The translations under genes were made by a program, and so were the position numbers. From the NCBI GenBank assembly GCA_036262515.1, contig DATAIT010000117.1:16045-80044 (forward strand): a DNA stretch of 64,000 nt, read 5' to 3'. Of the stretch, positions 25,706 through 33,794 are shown piece after piece; the first letter of the stretch is position 1; each line of letters opens with the position of its first letter. Origin of the DNA: Acidimicrobiales bacterium. GTDB taxonomy: Bacteria; Actinomycetota; Acidimicrobiia; Acidimicrobiales; GCA-2861595. The notes under the pieces are model-generated. The model saw nothing but the letters and a program-made list of their open reading frames with translations, did no database searches and had not been told where the DNA came from.

Positions 25706-26106
25706 GGCGCAGTGACCTCGATGACCACGTTGGTCGACTTCACCGCCGCCACCGCCAGGACGCCGGGGGCGAGCCCCAGCTCGTCGGCCGCCTCCCGCGT
25801 CATGAGGGACACGATGCGGAACGGCCCGGCCCGCATCTCGACCTGAGCCGCCACCTTGTCCTTCACGACCTTCGTGACGATGCCGGGCAGGCGGTTGCGC
25901 GCCGACCGGCCGACCACGGCCGCCGGCTCGGACGTGTCGGCCTGGGCGACCAGGAACCGGGCCAGTGACGCCCCGTCGACCAGGCGCTGTCCGCCCTCGG
26001 TCCGGCTGGTGACGAGCCGCCCGCCGTCCGCCCACCGCCGCACGGTGTCGACGCTCACGCCCAGGAGGTCGGCGGCCTGGCCCAGCCGGTACGAGGGCGC
26101 CCCCAT
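25702..26106 (-). CDS. MerR-type HTH plus Mop/TOBE-domain molybdate-responsive regulator
   Basis: This 134-residue protein fuses an N-terminal excisionase/MerR-type helix-turn-helix (YRLGQAADLLGVSVDTVRRW) to a C-terminal Mop domain (RNRLPGIVTKVVKDKVAAQ, AVAAVKSTNVVIEV). It is the first gene of the mod operon, so it probably senses molybdate and controls its own operon, in the place of classical ModE. The ATG at 26106 is six bases after TAGAGT. Confidence 0.87.
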   Translation of the reverse strand: MGAPSYRLGQAADLLGVSVDTVRRWADGGRLVTSRTEGGQRLVDGASLARFLVAQADTSEPAAVVGRSARNRLPGIVTKVVKDKVAAQVEMRAGPFRIVSLMTREAADELGLAPGVLAVAAVKSTNVVIEVTAP

Positions 26107-26112
26107 GCACGC

Positions 26113-26118
26113 ACTCTA
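26113..26118 (-). promoter_or_regulatory. -10 hexamer of the mod operon
   Basis: TAGAGT on the minus strand lies six bases before the ATG of the MerR-Mop regulator, consistent with a leaderless operon transcript. Confidence 0.5.
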
Positions 26119-26225
26119 GGCGCAGATGCGGCTCTTCCTTCGTTCTGACATCGCGTCTGCGGTCGTTGTGGGCGCCCGGGGCTCGTTCTGGGCCCCCGGC
26201 CCATGCATCGCAGGCCGCCGGGTGT

Positions 26226-26242
26226 ATACCCTAGAGGGGTAT
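26226..26242. promoter_or_regulatory. CsoR-type copper operator candidate
   Basis: The inverted repeat ATACCC-TAGAG-GGGTAT lies 35 bases upstream of copZ and overlaps a likely -10 (TATGGT nearby). G-tract palindromes of this kind (TACCC...GGGTA) are bound by CsoR copper repressors in actinobacteria. No csoR gene is in the window, so the regulator is inferred. Confidence 0.6.
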
Positions 26243-26276
26243 GGTATCCTCCGAGTGAGCGACAGAAGGAGCGATC

Positions 26277-26483
26277 ATGGCCAGCCAGACGTTCGTCGTC
26301 ACCGGGATGACCTGCGACCACTGCAAGTGGGCCGTCACCACCGAGTTGCGCCGGCTCGACGGCGTGACGGACGTCGACGTCGACCTCGGTACCGGAACCG
26401 TCACCGTCGCCGCCTCCCGCCCCCTCGACCGCGCCGAGCTGGCGGCGGCGATCGACGAAGCGGGCTACGAGCTGGCCTCATGA
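26277..26483 (+). CDS. copZ: Copper chaperone CopZ (HMA domain)
   Basis: This is a 68-residue ferredoxin-like heavy-metal-associated domain. The metal site is GMTCDHCKWAV at about 10-20 (CxxC). It would carry Cu(I) in the cytosol and hand it to the CopA pump encoded two genes downstream. GAAGGAG precedes the ATG. Its stop overlaps the next start (ATGA). Confidence 0.93.
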   Translation: MASQTFVVTGMTCDHCKWAVTTELRRLDGVTDVDVDLGTGTVTVAASRPLDRAELAAAIDEAGYELAS

Positions 26484-27337
26484 CACCGGCGGGGCGGCTG
26501 GCGGCGTTCGGCGCCGGCCTGGCCGTCGCCGTCGGCCTGGGCGCCGCCCTCGGCGCCGCCGTCGGGCCCGACCCCGCCGTCCGGACGGCCGAGGAGCCGG
26601 CGCCCGTTGGCGAGGGCGTCGTGTCGGCCACCGACGGCTACCGGCTCGTGCCGGCCGTCTCCACGCTCGATCCAGGTGGTGGGCCGTTCCGATTCGTCAT
26701 CACGGGGCCCGGCGGCGCCCCGCAGCGCGCCTTCACCCCCGTGCACGAGCGCAGGCTCCACCTCATCCTCGTGGACCGGGAGCTGACCACCTTCCGCCAC
26801 CTGCATCCCCGCCTCGGCGCCGACGGCACGTGGTCGGTCCACCTGCCCCCGCTCGCCGCCGGCTCGTACCGGGCCGTCGCCGACTTCCAGGTGGCCGGCG
26901 GTCCCCGCCTCGCGCTCGGGACCGACGTCGGCGTGCCCGGCGCGTACGCCCCGGGTCGTCTTACCGAACCGTCGTCGCGGGCGTCGGTCGACGGCTACGA
27001 CGTCACCCTGGCCACCCGGCACCGGGCCGGCGGGGAGGTCACCGCCGCCCTCACCGTCAGTCGGGACGGGCGTGCCGTCACCGATCTGGAGCCCTACCTC
27101 GGGGCCGGTGGCCACCTGGTCGCCCTACGCGCCGGCGATCTCGCCTACGCCCACGTCCACCCGCTGCCCGGGAGCCGCGACAGGACCGGCCGAGGCACGG
27201 TGCGCTTCGACGCCACCCTGGCGTCGGCCGGCCGCTACGCCCTGTTCTTCGCCTTCAAGCACGCCGGTACGGTGCACACGGCGACGTTCACCGTCGACCA
27301 GGGCACGGTTGCCGGCGACGCCGTGATGGAGCACTGA
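26480..27337 (+). CDS. Exported His-rich protein of copper operon
   Basis: This 285-residue protein has an N-terminal hydrophobic signal/anchor (~8-30) and two beta-rich domains. Each domain has a histidine motif, TTFRHLHPRL near 95 and AYAHVHPLPG near 225, which could bind copper outside the membrane. It is locked between copZ and copA in one operon, so a periplasmic-side copper role is likely. I know of no solved function for this family. Confidence 0.8.
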   Translation: MTPAGRLAAFGAGLAVAVGLGAALGAAVGPDPAVRTAEEPAPVGEGVVSATDGYRLVPAVSTLDPGGGPFRFVITGPGGAPQRAFTPVHERRLHLILVDRELTTFRHLHPRLGADGTWSVHLPPLAAGSYRAVADFQVAGGPRLALGTDVGVPGAYAPGRLTEPSSRASVDGYDVTLATRHRAGGEVTAALTVSRDGRAVTDLEPYLGAGGHLVALRAGDLAYAHVHPLPGSRDRTGRGTVRFDATLASAGRYALFFAFKHAGTVHTATFTVDQGTVAGDAVMEH

Positions 27338-27342
27338 GCCAC

Positions 27343-29622
27343 ATGACCGATACCGCCAAGCCGGACGTCGACCCCGTCACCGTCGAGCTGGACATCGAAG
27401 GGATGACCTGCGCGTCGTGCGCGGCCCGCATCGCCAAGCGGCTGAACAAGCTCGACGGCGTCGACGCCACGGTGAACTACGCCACCGAGCACGCCACCGT
27501 CGTGGCCGCCGGCGCCGTCACGCCCGAGCAGCTCATCGCCGAGGTGGAGGCCATCGGCTACACCGCCACCCTTCCCGCCCCTCCCGCCGCCGCCCGGGCA
27601 CCGGGCGACGGTGCCGGCGACGGGGAGGGACCGACGGGGGGCACGCCGCCCGAGCTGGTGAGCCTGCGCAACCGCCTCGTGGGGTCGGCGATCCTCGGCC
27701 TCCCCGTGCTGCTGCTGTCGATGGTGCCCCGGCTCCAGTTCACCGATTGGCAGTGGCTGGCGTTCGCCCTGGCCGCCCCGGTCGTGGTGTGGGGCGCATG
27801 GCCGTTCCACCGGGCGGCGTGGATGAACCTGCGGCATGGGGCGGCCACCATGGACACCCTCATCTCGGTGGGCACGATCGCCGCCTTCGCCTGGAGCCTC
27901 TACGCCCTGTTCTGGGGCGGTGCCGGCGAGCCCGGCATGAAGATGAACTTCTCGTTCGCCGTCGAACGCGGTGCCGGCAGCCACGAGGTGTACCTCGAGG
28001 TGGCCTCGGCCGTCACCGTGTTCATCCTCGCCGGCCGCTACTTCGAGGCGCGCGCCAAGCGCACGTCGGGCGCCGCCCTCCGGGCCCTGCTCGACCTGGG
28101 TGCCAAGGACGTCGCCGTGCTGCGCGGCGGTACCGAGGTGCGGATCCCGGTCACCGATCTCGAGGTGGGTGACCGGTTCGTCGTGCGGCCCGGCGAGAAG
28201 GTCGCCACCGACGGGCTGGTGGAGGAGGGGTCCTCGGCCATCGACGCGTCGCTGCTCACGGGCGAGTCCGTGCCGGTCGAGGTGGCGCCGGGGCACATGG
28301 TCGTCGGCGCCACGGTGAACGCCGGCGGGCGCCTCGTCGTCACCGCGACCCGCGTGGGCGCCGACACCGCGCTGGCCCAGATCGCCCGCCTCGTCACGGC
28401 CGCCCAGAACGGCAAGGCCACCGTCCAGCGACTGGCCGACCGGGTCTCGGCCGTCTTCGTGCCCGTCGTGATCGCCCTCGCCTTCACCACCCTCGGGTTC
28501 TGGCTCGGCACCGGTGAGACGGCGGCCACCGCCTTCACCGCCGCCGTCGCCGTGCTCATCATCGCGTGCCCCTGCGCCCTCGGCCTGGCCACGCCCACGG
28601 CCCTGCTGGTGGGCACCGGGAGAGGCGCCCAGCTCGGCATCCTCATCAAGGGCCCGGAGGTCCTCGAGTCAACCCGCCGCGTCGACACCGTCGTCCTCGA
28701 CAAGACCGGCACCGTCACCACCGGGCGCATGGCCCTCGTCGAGGTGGTGCCCTCCGAGGGGGTCCCCGCCGACGAAGTCCTCCGCCTGGTGGGCGCCCTG
28801 GAGGACGCCTCGGAGCACCCCATCGCCCGCGCCGTCGCCGAAGGAGCCCGCGAACGCGTCGGCGCGCTGCCCTCGGTCGAGAGGTTCGCCAACCACGCGG
28901 GCCTGGGGGTGGAAGGCGTGGTCGACGGCCATGCCGTCGTGGCCGGCCGGGAGGCGCTGCTCGTCGATCGGGCCATGGCCCTGTCCGACGACCTCCGGGC
29001 CGCCAAGCAGGCGGCCGAGGACCTGGGGAGGACGGCCGTGGTGGCCGGTTGGGACGGAGCCGCCCGGGCTGTCGTCGTCGTCGCCGACACCGTGAAGCCG
29101 ACCAGCGCGGACGCCGTCGCCCGGCTGCGCGGGCTCGGTCTGACCCCCGTGCTGCTCACCGGCGACAACCAGCGGGCGGCCCGCTCCGTTGCCGGCCAGG
29201 TGGGCATCGAGACGGTGGTGGCCGAGGTCCTTCCCGCCGACAAGGTCGAGGTCGTCCGTCGCCTGCAGGGCGAAGGCAAGGTCGTGGCCATGGTCGGCGA
29301 CGGGGTCAACGACGCCGCCGCCCTCGCGCAGGCCGATCTGGGCATCGCCATGGGGACCGGCACCGACGTGGCCATCGAGGCCAGCGATCTCACCCTGGTG
29401 CGCGGTGACCTCACCGTGGCCGCCGACGCCATCCGCCTGTCACGTCGCACGCTCGGCACCATCAAGGCGAACCTGTTCTGGGCGTTCGCCTACAACGTCG
29501 CCGCCCTGCCCCTGGCCGCCGCCGGCCTGCTGAACCCGCTCATCGCAGGCGCGTCCATGGGGCTGTCGAGCGTGTTCGTGGTCTCCAACAGCCTCCGGCT
29601 CCGCCGCTTCCGGGCCTCCTGA
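27343..29622 (+). CDS. copA: Copper-translocating P1B-type ATPase
   Basis: This 759-residue Cu(I) exporter has an N-terminal HMA domain with MTCASCAAR (Cys 23 and 26), eight expected membrane helices, the transport motif CPC at 409-411, phosphorylated Asp453 in DKTGTVTTG, the nucleotide-site DASEHPIA, and GDGVNDAAALAQAD at about 652. All catalytic residues are present. It closes the copZ operon and ends in a hairpin shared with the convergent cupredoxin gene. Confidence 0.97.
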   Translation: MTDTAKPDVDPVTVELDIEGMTCASCAARIAKRLNKLDGVDATVNYATEHATVVAAGAVTPEQLIAEVEAIGYTATLPAPPAAARAPGDGAGDGEGPTGGTPPELVSLRNRLVGSAILGLPVLLLSMVPRLQFTDWQWLAFALAAPVVVWGAWPFHRAAWMNLRHGAATMDTLISVGTIAAFAWSLYALFWGGAGEPGMKMNFSFAVERGAGSHEVYLEVASAVTVFILAGRYFEARAKRTSGAALRALLDLGAKDVAVLRGGTEVRIPVTDLEVGDRFVVRPGEKVATDGLVEEGSSAIDASLLTGESVPVEVAPGHMVVGATVNAGGRLVVTATRVGADTALAQIARLVTAAQNGKATVQRLADRVSAVFVPVVIALAFTTLGFWLGTGETAATAFTAAVAVLIIACPCALGLATPTALLVGTGRGAQLGILIKGPEVLESTRRVDTVVLDKTGTVTTGRMALVEVVPSEGVPADEVLRLVGALEDASEHPIARAVAEGARERVGALPSVERFANHAGLGVEGVVDGHAVVAGREALLVDRAMALSDDLRAAKQAAEDLGRTAVVAGWDGAARAVVVVADTVKPTSADAVARLRGLGLTPVLLTGDNQRAARSVAGQVGIETVVAEVLPADKVEVVRRLQGEGKVVAMVGDGVNDAAALAQADLGIAMGTGTDVAIEASDLTLVRGDLTVAADAIRLSRRTLGTIKANLFWAFAYNVAALPLAAAGLLNPLIAGASMGLSSVFVVSNSLRLRRFRAS

Positions 29623-29645
29623 TGGGGGTCCGCCGCCCCGTCAGG
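29618..29645. terminator. Bidirectional terminator hairpin containing both stop codons
   Basis: CCTGA and TCAGG, with inner GGGG/CCCC, form a hairpin between copA and the cupredoxin gene. The stop codons of both convergent genes fall in its arms. There is no U tract, as usual in GC-rich actinobacteria. Confidence 0.55.
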
Positions 29646-30027
29646 TGACGGTGACGGTGCCCTGCATCTGGTCCGGGTGGTACTCGCAGTGGAACTTGTA
29701 CGTCCCGGCCTCGAGCGCCTTCGTGGCGGGGGCCTGCGCCGTCTTCCCCGCCTCCACGTCCTGGTCGACGTCGATGCCCTCGACGGTGAGGTTGTGCTCG
29801 ACGGAATCGCCGTTGGTGATCACGAACTGGGCGGCCTCGCCCGCCGTGAGCTGGATGGCCGTCGGGTCGAAGGCGAAGCCGGCTGCCTTCAGGTCGACCT
29901 TCTTGGTCACCAGATCGCTGTTGCCCGGAGGCTCGGCGACCGTGCCCCCCGTGTCGTCCGACCCGCACCCGGCGAGCACGAGCCCACAGAGCAGCACGGC
30001 AGCGAGAGCACTGACTCGACGAGACAT
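29641..30027 (-). CDS. Cupredoxin-domain lipoprotein
   Basis: This 128-residue exported lipoprotein (lipobox LVLAGC) has a plastocyanin-like fold. Copper ligands are visible: His in VEHNLTVEG, then Cys and His in FHCEYHPDQM, with Met as axial ligand. It probably works as an electron carrier or copper buffer outside the membrane. It converges on copA, which fits a copper context. The ribosome site GGAGG precedes the ATG at 30027. Confidence 0.88.
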   Translation of the reverse strand: MSRRVSALAAVLLCGLVLAGCGSDDTGGTVAEPPGNSDLVTKKVDLKAAGFAFDPTAIQLTAGEAAQFVITNGDSVEHNLTVEGIDVDQDVEAGKTAQAPATKALEAGTYKFHCEYHPDQMQGTVTVT

Positions 30028-30120
30028 CTGGCGGACCTCCGGAAGAGCTGGCGCCTCAGCATGCCCGATGCAGGGTCACCCTGCGAGCCTCGCGCGTCTT
30101 CGGCTCCCGCCGGTCGCGGG

Positions 30121-30906
30121 CTACTGCTTCTCGGCGATCAGCAGGGTGTAGCCGGCGATGCCGTCGCGCACGGCCTGGGCGGCGAGGGCGACGCGCTGGC
30201 GTGCGGTGTCGAAGTCGATGCTCTCGAGGGCGGCCACCTTGGCCATGCGGAATGCGACGAGGCGGGCGTCGATCTGCTCGATCATGCGGGCGAGCGCGTC
30301 GTCGTGCGCCTCCCGCAGGGTGACTTTCAGGCCGGCGTCCGCCAGGAGGTCCACGTACTGGTCCACCGGTCGGGCGTCGGCCAGGCACGCAACCCAGCCC
30401 GCCAGCGTCTTCAGCTCGTCGTGGAGGCGGTCGGGATCGAGGGCGACGTCGGTGATCCCGATGCGCCCGCCGGGCTTGAGCACCCGGGCCATCTCGGCCG
30501 CCGCCGTGGCCTTGTCGGGGAACGTGCAGAACGCGCACTCGCAGACGACGGCGTCGACCGACTCGTCGTCGAGCGGAAGGCGCTCGGCGTCGCCCACGGT
30601 GAACCGGACGATGTCGCTCAGGCCGTTTGCCTCGGCCTTCGCCGTGGCCGCCGCCACCGCCTGGTCGCCGAGGTCGACGCCCTCCACCGCCACGCCGAAC
30701 TCGCCCGCCAGCAGGAACGCGGTGGCGCCGGGGCCACTGGCCACGTCGAGCACCGTCTGCCCCCGCCGCAGGTCGAGCGCCCGCCCCAGCCGGCGGGTGA
30801 GGTCGAGCCCCCCTGGGTGGTAGCTGTCGCCCAGGATCAGGGCGACGGCGTCCTGCTGGTAGGCGGTGGCGCAGCAGAGCTTGACGTCGTCGGGGTCGGT
30901 GCTCAC
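30121..30906 (-). CDS. SAM-dependent methyltransferase, unknown substrate
   Basis: This 261-residue class I methyltransferase has motif I VLDVASGPGATAF, VEGVDLGDQAV as motif II, and VGDAERLPLDDESVDAVVCE as motif III/IV. It is of the UbiE/ArsM-like type. The N-terminus has paired cysteines (LCCATAYQQ) and GDSYHPGG, and ECAFCTF follows the core, but the arrangement is not enough to call it an arsenite methylase. It lies downstream of the radical SAM gene, separated by a long palindrome. It starts with GTG at 30906. Confidence 0.85.
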   Translation of the reverse strand: MSTDPDDVKLCCATAYQQDAVALILGDSYHPGGLDLTRRLGRALDLRRGQTVLDVASGPGATAFLLAGEFGVAVEGVDLGDQAVAAATAKAEANGLSDIVRFTVGDAERLPLDDESVDAVVCECAFCTFPDKATAAAEMARVLKPGGRIGITDVALDPDRLHDELKTLAGWVACLADARPVDQYVDLLADAGLKVTLREAHDDALARMIEQIDARLVAFRMAKVAALESIDFDTARQRVALAAQAVRDGIAGYTLLIAEKQ

Positions 30907-30923
30907 GCCGATCCCGACGCTTT

Positions 30924-30962
30924 CGAGGCAATAGCTCGCCGTTTTGGCGAGCTATTGCCTCG
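30924..30962. repeat. Palindromic repeat, copy 1
   Basis: A perfect 17-bp inverted repeat (CGAGGCAATAGCTCGCC) is closed by the loop GTTTT on the plus strand. It lies between the radical SAM stop and the methyltransferase start, 17 bases before the GTG. The core AATAGCTCGCC recurs in copy 2 at 33748-33794. It is AT-richer than its surroundings. It could act as a terminator, an mRNA-level control hairpin or a small mobile palindrome. Confidence 0.85.
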
Positions 30963-30979
30963 GGACCGGCTGAGGACGC

Positions 30980-32536
30980 TCACCGGAGGGTCTTGCCGAT
31001 GTTGGTGGCGTCGGCCGGGACGTGGGTGGACGGGGCGTCGGACCCGTTGCCGAACATCTTCGAGCCGTACTTGGTGGTGAGCAAGATGGGCTGGAGCTCT
31101 GTGGCGTTGGGGACGATGGTGGGCACGAAGGCGCCCTGGAGCCGCTCGCGGATCTCCTCCCGGTAGCCCACCGAGTTGTAGGCGCAGAACGGGATGAGGC
31201 GGCCGTCGGGGGTGATCTCCTCCACGCAGCACTTCATGAGGGCCTTCACGTTGAGCGTGTAGGGGTCCTGGAAGTCCTGGATCACCACCATGAAGGACTT
31301 GTCGGCGATGTCCTTGAGCGCCTCGGGCAGGTCGATGCCGCAGGTGGCGCACTCCAGCTGGTTGGTGGTGTTCCCGTCGCTGCCGGGGACGGCCGACGCC
31401 GACCACAGCTTCTCCAGGGCGCCCCGCACGCTCATGTCGGGCATGACCCGGTTGCTCACGTAGTCGAGGTAGTCGTCGACGTCGACCAGGCGCGGGATGG
31501 GCACGACCGTCTCGCCCTCCACCAGCAGGTACGTGATGGACCGGCACGTGGGGAAGCAGCACGGGACCGGCACGAAGTCGGACAACCGGAACCAGTCGCC
31601 GCACTGGTCGACCAGGCCGTGGATGATGTCGGCGTTGGTGAGCCGCTGCATGGGGTCGAACTCCACGTGGCGGCCCGAATGGGTGACCGGCTGGTACGCC
31701 ACCGACCGCACGGCCGGGTGCTTGACGCCGAAGCGGATGATGTCGCCCAGCTCGTGCTCGTTGAGCCCCTTCTCGATGGCGGCCACCAGCGAGACGCCGA
31801 GCCCGAACTCGGCGCAGTTGTCGAGCGCCTTCTGCTTGGCCTCGCGCAGGTCGCGGCCGCGGATCTTGATGTGCGTCTCGGGGTCGAACCCGTCGAACTG
31901 CATGTAGATCGTGGGCTTCAGTTCGGCCAGCTCGCGCACGAACTTGCGGTCGTGGGCCAGCCGGATGCCGTTGGTGTTGAGCGTCACCATGTGGACGCCC
32001 TTGTCCTGCGCCATCTTGATGAAGTCGAGGATCAAGGGGTGGATGGTGGGCTCGCCGCCCGAGAACATCACGACCTCGGGCTCGCCCTCGGAGCGCACGA
32101 AGGCGTCGAGGCCGGCCTCCACCTGGTCCATGGTGAGGGAGAAGCCGTCGGGCTGGTGGCCCGAGTCGGCGAAGCAGATGGGGCAGTCGAGGTTGCAGCC
32201 GCTGTTGACCTCGATGATGCCGAGGCAGGCGTGCTGCTTGTGCTCCGGGCACAGGCCGCAGTCGAGCGGGCAGCCGTCCTTGACCTCTGTCTGCGTCTCC
32301 AGCGGGTACGTCCCGGGCTTGTTGTACTTCATCGAGGCGAAGTACATGTCGGCGTCGCTGTAGAGCAGGGCCTCGAACTTGCCGTGCTCGGTGCAGCGTT
32401 TGCGCAGGAAGACCTTGTTGTCCTTGACGTTCACCTCGGCGTCGATGACGGTCTTGCACACGGGGCAGATGCTCTTCGTGTACTCGAGGAACACCTCGTC
32501 TCGGTCGACCTTCTGCCGGGGTGGGGTCATGGTCAT
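30980..32536 (-). CDS. Radical SAM protein, Tes/MJ0619-like (class D methylase-like)
   Basis: This is a 518-residue iron-sulfur enzyme. The radical SAM triad is C114, C118, C121 (SGCNLDCPICFAD). The N-terminus has a rubredoxin-like set, C24PVC27 and C48TEHG, then C89PLDC, C96 and C104. The C-terminal part adds PCCFPTC, ECATCGID and MKCC clusters. This cysteine layout matches my knowledge of archaeal MJ0619 and tetraether synthase (Tes) relatives, which act on pterins or couple lipid tails. The bacterial role is unknown. The ATG at 32536 starts MTMTPPRQ. Confidence 0.82.
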   Translation of the reverse strand: MTMTPPRQKVDRDEVFLEYTKSICPVCKTVIDAEVNVKDNKVFLRKRCTEHGKFEALLYSDADMYFASMKYNKPGTYPLETQTEVKDGCPLDCGLCPEHKQHACLGIIEVNSGCNLDCPICFADSGHQPDGFSLTMDQVEAGLDAFVRSEGEPEVVMFSGGEPTIHPLILDFIKMAQDKGVHMVTLNTNGIRLAHDRKFVRELAELKPTIYMQFDGFDPETHIKIRGRDLREAKQKALDNCAEFGLGVSLVAAIEKGLNEHELGDIIRFGVKHPAVRSVAYQPVTHSGRHVEFDPMQRLTNADIIHGLVDQCGDWFRLSDFVPVPCCFPTCRSITYLLVEGETVVPIPRLVDVDDYLDYVSNRVMPDMSVRGALEKLWSASAVPGSDGNTTNQLECATCGIDLPEALKDIADKSFMVVIQDFQDPYTLNVKALMKCCVEEITPDGRLIPFCAYNSVGYREEIRERLQGAFVPTIVPNATELQPILLTTKYGSKMFGNGSDAPSTHVPADATNIGKTLR

Positions 32537-32634
32537 GTGCGAGGTCTCCTCCGCCTACGGGGAACGATCGGCAGAAACTATCAGTGCCCCCGGCGCTGGC
32601 TGACGGCGGCCGGCGCGACCGGAGTGTCCCGATT

Positions 32635-32657
32635 CGACACGTCGCCGCCACGTGTCG
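32635..32657 (-). terminator. Terminator candidate after DNA ligase gene
   Basis: An 8-bp inverted repeat, CGACACGT with ACGTGTCG and a 7-base loop, lies directly after the ligase stop on the minus strand and upstream of the radical SAM gene. No U tract follows. Confidence 0.45.
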
Positions 32658-33731
32658 TCAGAGCGTGCGCCAGGACGACGAGCCCGCGCCGAACACCTCG
32701 GCCAGCTCCTCAGGGACGGCGGTGTCCAGCTGGGCGTAGGTGCACGACAGCGGCTCCCGGTCCGGACGCCACCGGCGGAATGTCGTGGCGTGGCGGAAGC
32801 GCTGCCCCTCCAGGTGGTCGTAGGCAACCTCGCACACGAGCTCCAGGCGCAGGGGCTCGAACGAGAGGTCTCGGCCGGCGTTCCACCGGCTGTGCGCCTG
32901 CGGCGCCCGGCCGTCGAACCCATGCCCGTCGGCCCCGCCCTCCTCCTTCTCGGCCCGGTATGGCGCCAGCTCCTCCACCAGCTCCTTGCGGCGCTGCATG
33001 GTGAACGAGGCGGACACGCCCACGTGGTGCAGCAGCTCGTCGTCGTCGTAGAGACCGAGGACCAGGGAACCGACGATGGGTCCGCTCTTGTGCCAGCGGA
33101 AACCCACCACCACGCAATCGGCGGTGCGCTCGTGCTTGACCTTCACCATGGCCCGGTCGCCCTCCTTGTAGGGAAGGCCGGCCGGCTTGGCAATCACGCC
33201 GTCGAGGCCGGCGCCCTCGAAGCGGTGGAACCAGTCGGTGGCGGTGTCACGGTCGTCGGTGCACGGGGTCACGTGGACGGGCGGCCGAACCTCGCCCAGC
33301 GCCTTGCAGAGCAGCCCCCGCCGGTCGGCGAACGGCACCTGGCGCACGTCCTGGTCGTCGAAGGCCAGGATGTCGAAGGCCACGAACGACGCCGGCGTCT
33401 CCACCGCCAGCCGCCGCACCCGCGAGTCGGCCGGGTGGATCCGCTGGAGCAGCGCCTCGAAGTCGAGCCCGTGCGGGCCGGCGATGACGATCTCGCCGTC
33501 GAGCACGCACTTCTGCGGCAACTGCGCCTTCACCGCCTCGACGACCTCGGGGAAGTAGCGGGTCAGCGGCTTCTCGTTGCGGCTCCCCAGCTCGACCTCG
33601 TCGCCGTCACGGAAGACGATGCACCGGAACCCGTCCCACTTCGGCTCGAACAGCATGTCGCCGGCCGCCGGCAACGCCTTCGCCGCCTTGGCCAGCATGG
33701 GCGCCACGGGGGGCATGACCGGCAGGTCCAT
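32658..33731 (-). CDS. ligC: ATP-dependent DNA ligase (LigC-like)
   Basis: This 357-residue nick-sealing ligase uses ATP. Motif I is EPKWDGFRC with nucleophilic Lys31; motif III is SFVAFDILAF, motif IV is LDGVIAKPAG and motif V is MVKVKHERTADC. A C-terminal OB-fold completes the minimal two-domain form seen in mycobacterial LigC, without LigD polymerase or nuclease parts. No ku gene is in the window. The ATG at 33731 follows a long palindrome by 16 bases. Confidence 0.93.
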   Translation of the reverse strand: MDLPVMPPVAPMLAKAAKALPAAGDMLFEPKWDGFRCIVFRDGDEVELGSRNEKPLTRYFPEVVEAVKAQLPQKCVLDGEIVIAGPHGLDFEALLQRIHPADSRVRRLAVETPASFVAFDILAFDDQDVRQVPFADRRGLLCKALGEVRPPVHVTPCTDDRDTATDWFHRFEGAGLDGVIAKPAGLPYKEGDRAMVKVKHERTADCVVVGFRWHKSGPIVGSLVLGLYDDDELLHHVGVSASFTMQRRKELVEELAPYRAEKEEGGADGHGFDGRAPQAHSRWNAGRDLSFEPLRLELVCEVAYDHLEGQRFRHATTFRRWRPDREPLSCTYAQLDTAVPEELAEVFGAGSSSWRTL

Positions 33732-33747
33732 CGGTCGCAAACCTACG

Positions 33748-33794
33748 CTCCCGAGGAAATAGCTCGCCAAAACGGCGAGCTATTTACTCGGGAG
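33748..33794. repeat. Palindromic repeat, copy 2
   Basis: An inverted repeat has arms CTCCCGAG and AAATAGCTCGCC separated by one mismatched position, with loop AAAAC. The inner core AATAGCTCGCC is the same as in copy 1 (30924-30962) but in opposite orientation. The malQ stop codon TAA lies inside the right arm, and the ligase start is 16 bases away. Confidence 0.85.

Noticed and set aside
30121..30906. Arsenite methyltransferase (ArsM)
   Set aside because: The cysteines (LCC near the N-terminus, ECAFC after the core) are not in a clear ArsM arrangement and there are no ars genes nearby.
30924..33794. CRISPR-like repeat array
   Set aside because: Only two copies of the palindrome exist, 2.8 kb apart and separated by genes; no regular spacers or cas genes are present.
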